The notes under the pieces were generated by a model. It made no database searches. It had not been told where the DNA came from and saw only the letters and a program-made list of their open reading frames with translations. A stretch of DNA of 64,000 nt from Burkholderiales bacterium. Its GTDB lineage: Bacteria > Pseudomonadota > Gammaproteobacteria > Burkholderiales > SG8-39. Where the stretch lies: contig JACZJT010000057.1 in the NCBI GenBank assembly GCA_014860445.1, forward strand, positions 33,161 through 97,160, in the 5' to 3' direction. Shown here one piece after another: positions 62,390 through 64,000 of this stretch; within the stretch, counting starts at the first letter, position 1, and every line of letters begins with the position of its first letter. The translations under genes and the position numbers were made by a program.

Positions 62390-63568
62390 ATGAAAACTAC
62401 GCACACACGAGTTCGATCGACCCTTGCCGCAGCTTTGCTCGCCGCATCGGCGCTGGCCACTGCGCAGGCCGCAGCGGGGGAAGCAAAACTGCCTGCGACC
62501 CTGGCCTGGAGCGCTTACGACGTGGGCTCCGCAGGCTACAACCAGGCGGTCGGCATCGGCAACGCACTGAAGCAGAAATACAACGTCAGCCTGCGCGTGC
62601 TGCCGGGAAAGAACGATGTATCGCGTAATCTGCCCCTGCGCAACGGGCAGGTGCAGTTCACCGCCAACGGCGTAGGCGGCGCATATTTCGCACAGGAAGG
62701 CACCTACGATTTCGGCGCAAAATCCTGGGGACCGCAGCCGGTGCGCGCGTTGCTGCTCAACACCTCGGACCAACTCACCACCGTGGTTGCGGCCAAGGAC
62801 ACCGGCGTCAAGACCGTCGCCGACCTGAAAGGCAAGCGCGTCGCCTGGGTAATAGGCGCGCCGTCGCTGAACCAGAACGTCGCCGCGATCCTGGCTTTTG
62901 CCAACCTTGGCTGGAACGATGTGCAGAAAGTCGAGTTCGGCGGCTACGGGCCGTCGATGGACGGCATAGTCAACAATCTGGTCGATGCGGCCTTCACGAC
63001 TTCGGTTTCCGGCAAGGTGTATGCGATCGCAAAATCGCCGCGCGGACTGGTGTATCCGGTGATTTCGCACAAGGACAAGGCCGGGTGGAAGCGCCTGCAT
63101 GCGATTGCGCCCTACTTCATTCCCTTCATGGGCACCGAGGGAGCCGAATTGTCGAAGGACCACGCGGCTGAGTCCTCGGCTTTCCCGTATCCGGTGTTGA
63201 TGGCGTACGCCACGCAGAATGCGGACCTGGTGTACAACATGACCAAGGCCATGGTCGAGAGTTTCGATCTGTACAAGGCTTCGGCGCCGGGCAACAGCGG
63301 CTGGGCGGTCGATCGGCAGAACTTTGAATGGGTGATGCCATTCCACGAGGGCGCGATCAAGTACTGGAAGGAGATCGGCGTGTGGAAGCCGGAGCACCAG
63401 GCGCACAACGATATGCTAATCAAGCGCCAGAAGGTGCTGGCGGCCGCTTGGGCGGGAATGAACCGCGACAGCGGCGCCGACGACAAAGCGTTCATGCAGG
63501 CCTGGATGAAGGTGCGCGCCGATGCGCTCACCAAGGCCGGTATGGATCCGGTGGTCAGGGAATGGTAA
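62390..63568 (+). CDS. TAXI-family TRAP transporter substrate-binding protein
   Basis: The 392-residue periplasmic protein has a signal peptide (MKTTHTRVRSTLAAALLAASALATAQAAA) and TAXI-type folds: AYDVGSAGYNQAVGIGNALKQKYNVSLRVLPGKNDVSRNLPLRNGQVQFTANGVGGAY, and KTVADLKGKRVAWVIGAPSLNQNVAAIL. The ATG at 62390 is preceded by GAGAGGAGA and gives a normal signal peptide; the open frame extends 27 codons further because of the tandem repeat. The ligand is unknown. Confidence 0.9.
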   Translation: MKTTHTRVRSTLAAALLAASALATAQAAAGEAKLPATLAWSAYDVGSAGYNQAVGIGNALKQKYNVSLRVLPGKNDVSRNLPLRNGQVQFTANGVGGAYFAQEGTYDFGAKSWGPQPVRALLLNTSDQLTTVVAAKDTGVKTVADLKGKRVAWVIGAPSLNQNVAAILAFANLGWNDVQKVEFGGYGPSMDGIVNNLVDAAFTTSVSGKVYAIAKSPRGLVYPVISHKDKAGWKRLHAIAPYFIPFMGTEGAELSKDHAAESSAFPYPVLMAYATQNADLVYNMTKAMVESFDLYKASAPGNSGWAVDRQNFEWVMPFHEGAIKYWKEIGVWKPEHQAHNDMLIKRQKVLAAAWAGMNRDSGADDKAFMQAWMKVRADALTKAGMDPVVREW

Positions 63569-63730
63569 TGTTCCTGCGCGCGGAGCATCACACGGCCGCG
63601 CGCCTCGCTTGATCCCGGCGGAACCGCAGAACGCAGCCGCGCGGAATGCGGGCTGCGCGCGCTGCATCCGCCCGCACCCCGCGGTAAAGTTTGGCACTCG
63701 TTTCGGCGCGCGCTGCAGTAAGATCGAACT

Positions 63731-64000
63731 ATGCACGCCAAACAAAGCGTATCCGCGAATCATCCTCGCCCGGGCGGCGCGGTGGACTTGCGCCGGCTCA
63801 GGGCCTTCGGCGCTGTCGCCGCGCATGGCAGTTTTTCGCGCGCGGCGGCGGTACTGGGACTAGACGCCTCCGCGCTCAGCCGGCAGGTGGCCCTGCTCGA
63901 GCGTGAACTCGGCGGGCGCCTGTTTCACCGCACCGGCCGCGGCGTCGCGCTCACCGAATTGGGAGAGCGCCTCGCGCCGCTGGCGCGCGCGTTGCTCGAC
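63731..64000 (+). CDS. LysR-type transcriptional regulator (N-terminal part, cut by window end)
   Basis: Ninety codons are visible: MHAKQSVSANHPRPGGAVDLRRLRAFGAVAAHGSFSRAAAVLGLDASALSRQVALLERELGGRLFHRTGRGVALTELGERLAPLARALLD. This is the standard LysR winged-helix DNA-binding half, with residues 20-78. The ligand-binding domain lies beyond the window. It may regulate the neighbouring TRAP genes, but it points away from them and may serve genes further right. Confidence 0.85.
   Translation, partial: MHAKQSVSANHPRPGGAVDLRRLRAFGAVAAHGSFSRAAAVLGLDASALSRQVALLERELGGRLFHRTGRGVALTELGERLAPLARALLD

Overview
The window looks like a chromosomal segment of a metabolically versatile, facultatively anaerobic betaproteobacterium (Rhodocyclales or Burkholderiales type). 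This is inferred from gene content: the box pathway for aerobic benzoyl-CoA breakdown with its BoxR regulator, many branched-chain-type (Liv) ABC transporters, sulfide dehydrogenase (flavocytochrome c), oxygen-independent ubiquinone synthesis (ubiUVT) and high G+C. The genus cannot be fixed from the sequence alone. No rRNA, tRNA, CRISPR array or intact insertion sequence was seen.

Region 1 (1-1.7 kb): the tail of a 2-oxoacid:ferredoxin oxidoreductase operon (korA end, korB, korC) and a 29-residue Lys-rich peptide. Region 2 (1.8-15.8 kb): the benzoate island. A divergent control region at 10.01-10.15 kb drives a leftward operon (solute-binding protein, DUF4863 cupin-like protein, benzoate-CoA ligase, a second solute-binding protein, livHMGF) and the rightward genes boxR-boxC-boxB-boxA. 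Benzoate would be imported, activated to benzoyl-CoA, epoxidised by BoxAB and ring-opened by BoxC. The 5' end of boxA is duplicated, with a hairpin between the copies.

Region 3 (15.8-25.7 kb): mixed housekeeping genes (TRIC channel, enoyl-CoA hydratase, selO, AhpD-like protein, msrB, yciB, bolA, parvulin, yaeQ, DUF1415) and ubiUVT behind a well-placed FNR-type box. Region 4 (25.9-34.4 kb): an accessory, repeat-rich stretch. It holds a soluble adenylate cyclase fused to a hemerythrin domain, a ferritin-like partner, htpX, the sulfide dehydrogenase genes fccAB, a truncated dut remnant, an alpha/beta-hydrolase-LuxR fusion and an orphan Phd-type antitoxin. Two 81-bp direct repeats flank htpX-fccAB.

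Region 5 (34.4-47.9 kb): an RND pump with its adaptor, then a fatty-acid beta-oxidation block (thiolase, FadB-like, FadE-like, TetR regulator with a PsrA-type operator, another acyl-CoA dehydrogenase), and a Ser/Thr kinase with a cyclic-nucleotide-binding domain. Region 6 (47.9-58.3 kb): a histidine-utilisation island. Leftward genes are a solute-binding protein, livHMGF, hutU and hutI; rightward genes are hutC and a fused formimidoyltransferase-cyclodeaminase. Two mirror-image HutC sites lie between them. Region 7 (58.4-64 kb): a DUF1254/DUF1214 protein, a fused TAXI-type TRAP permease with its binding protein, and a LysR regulator cut by the window end.
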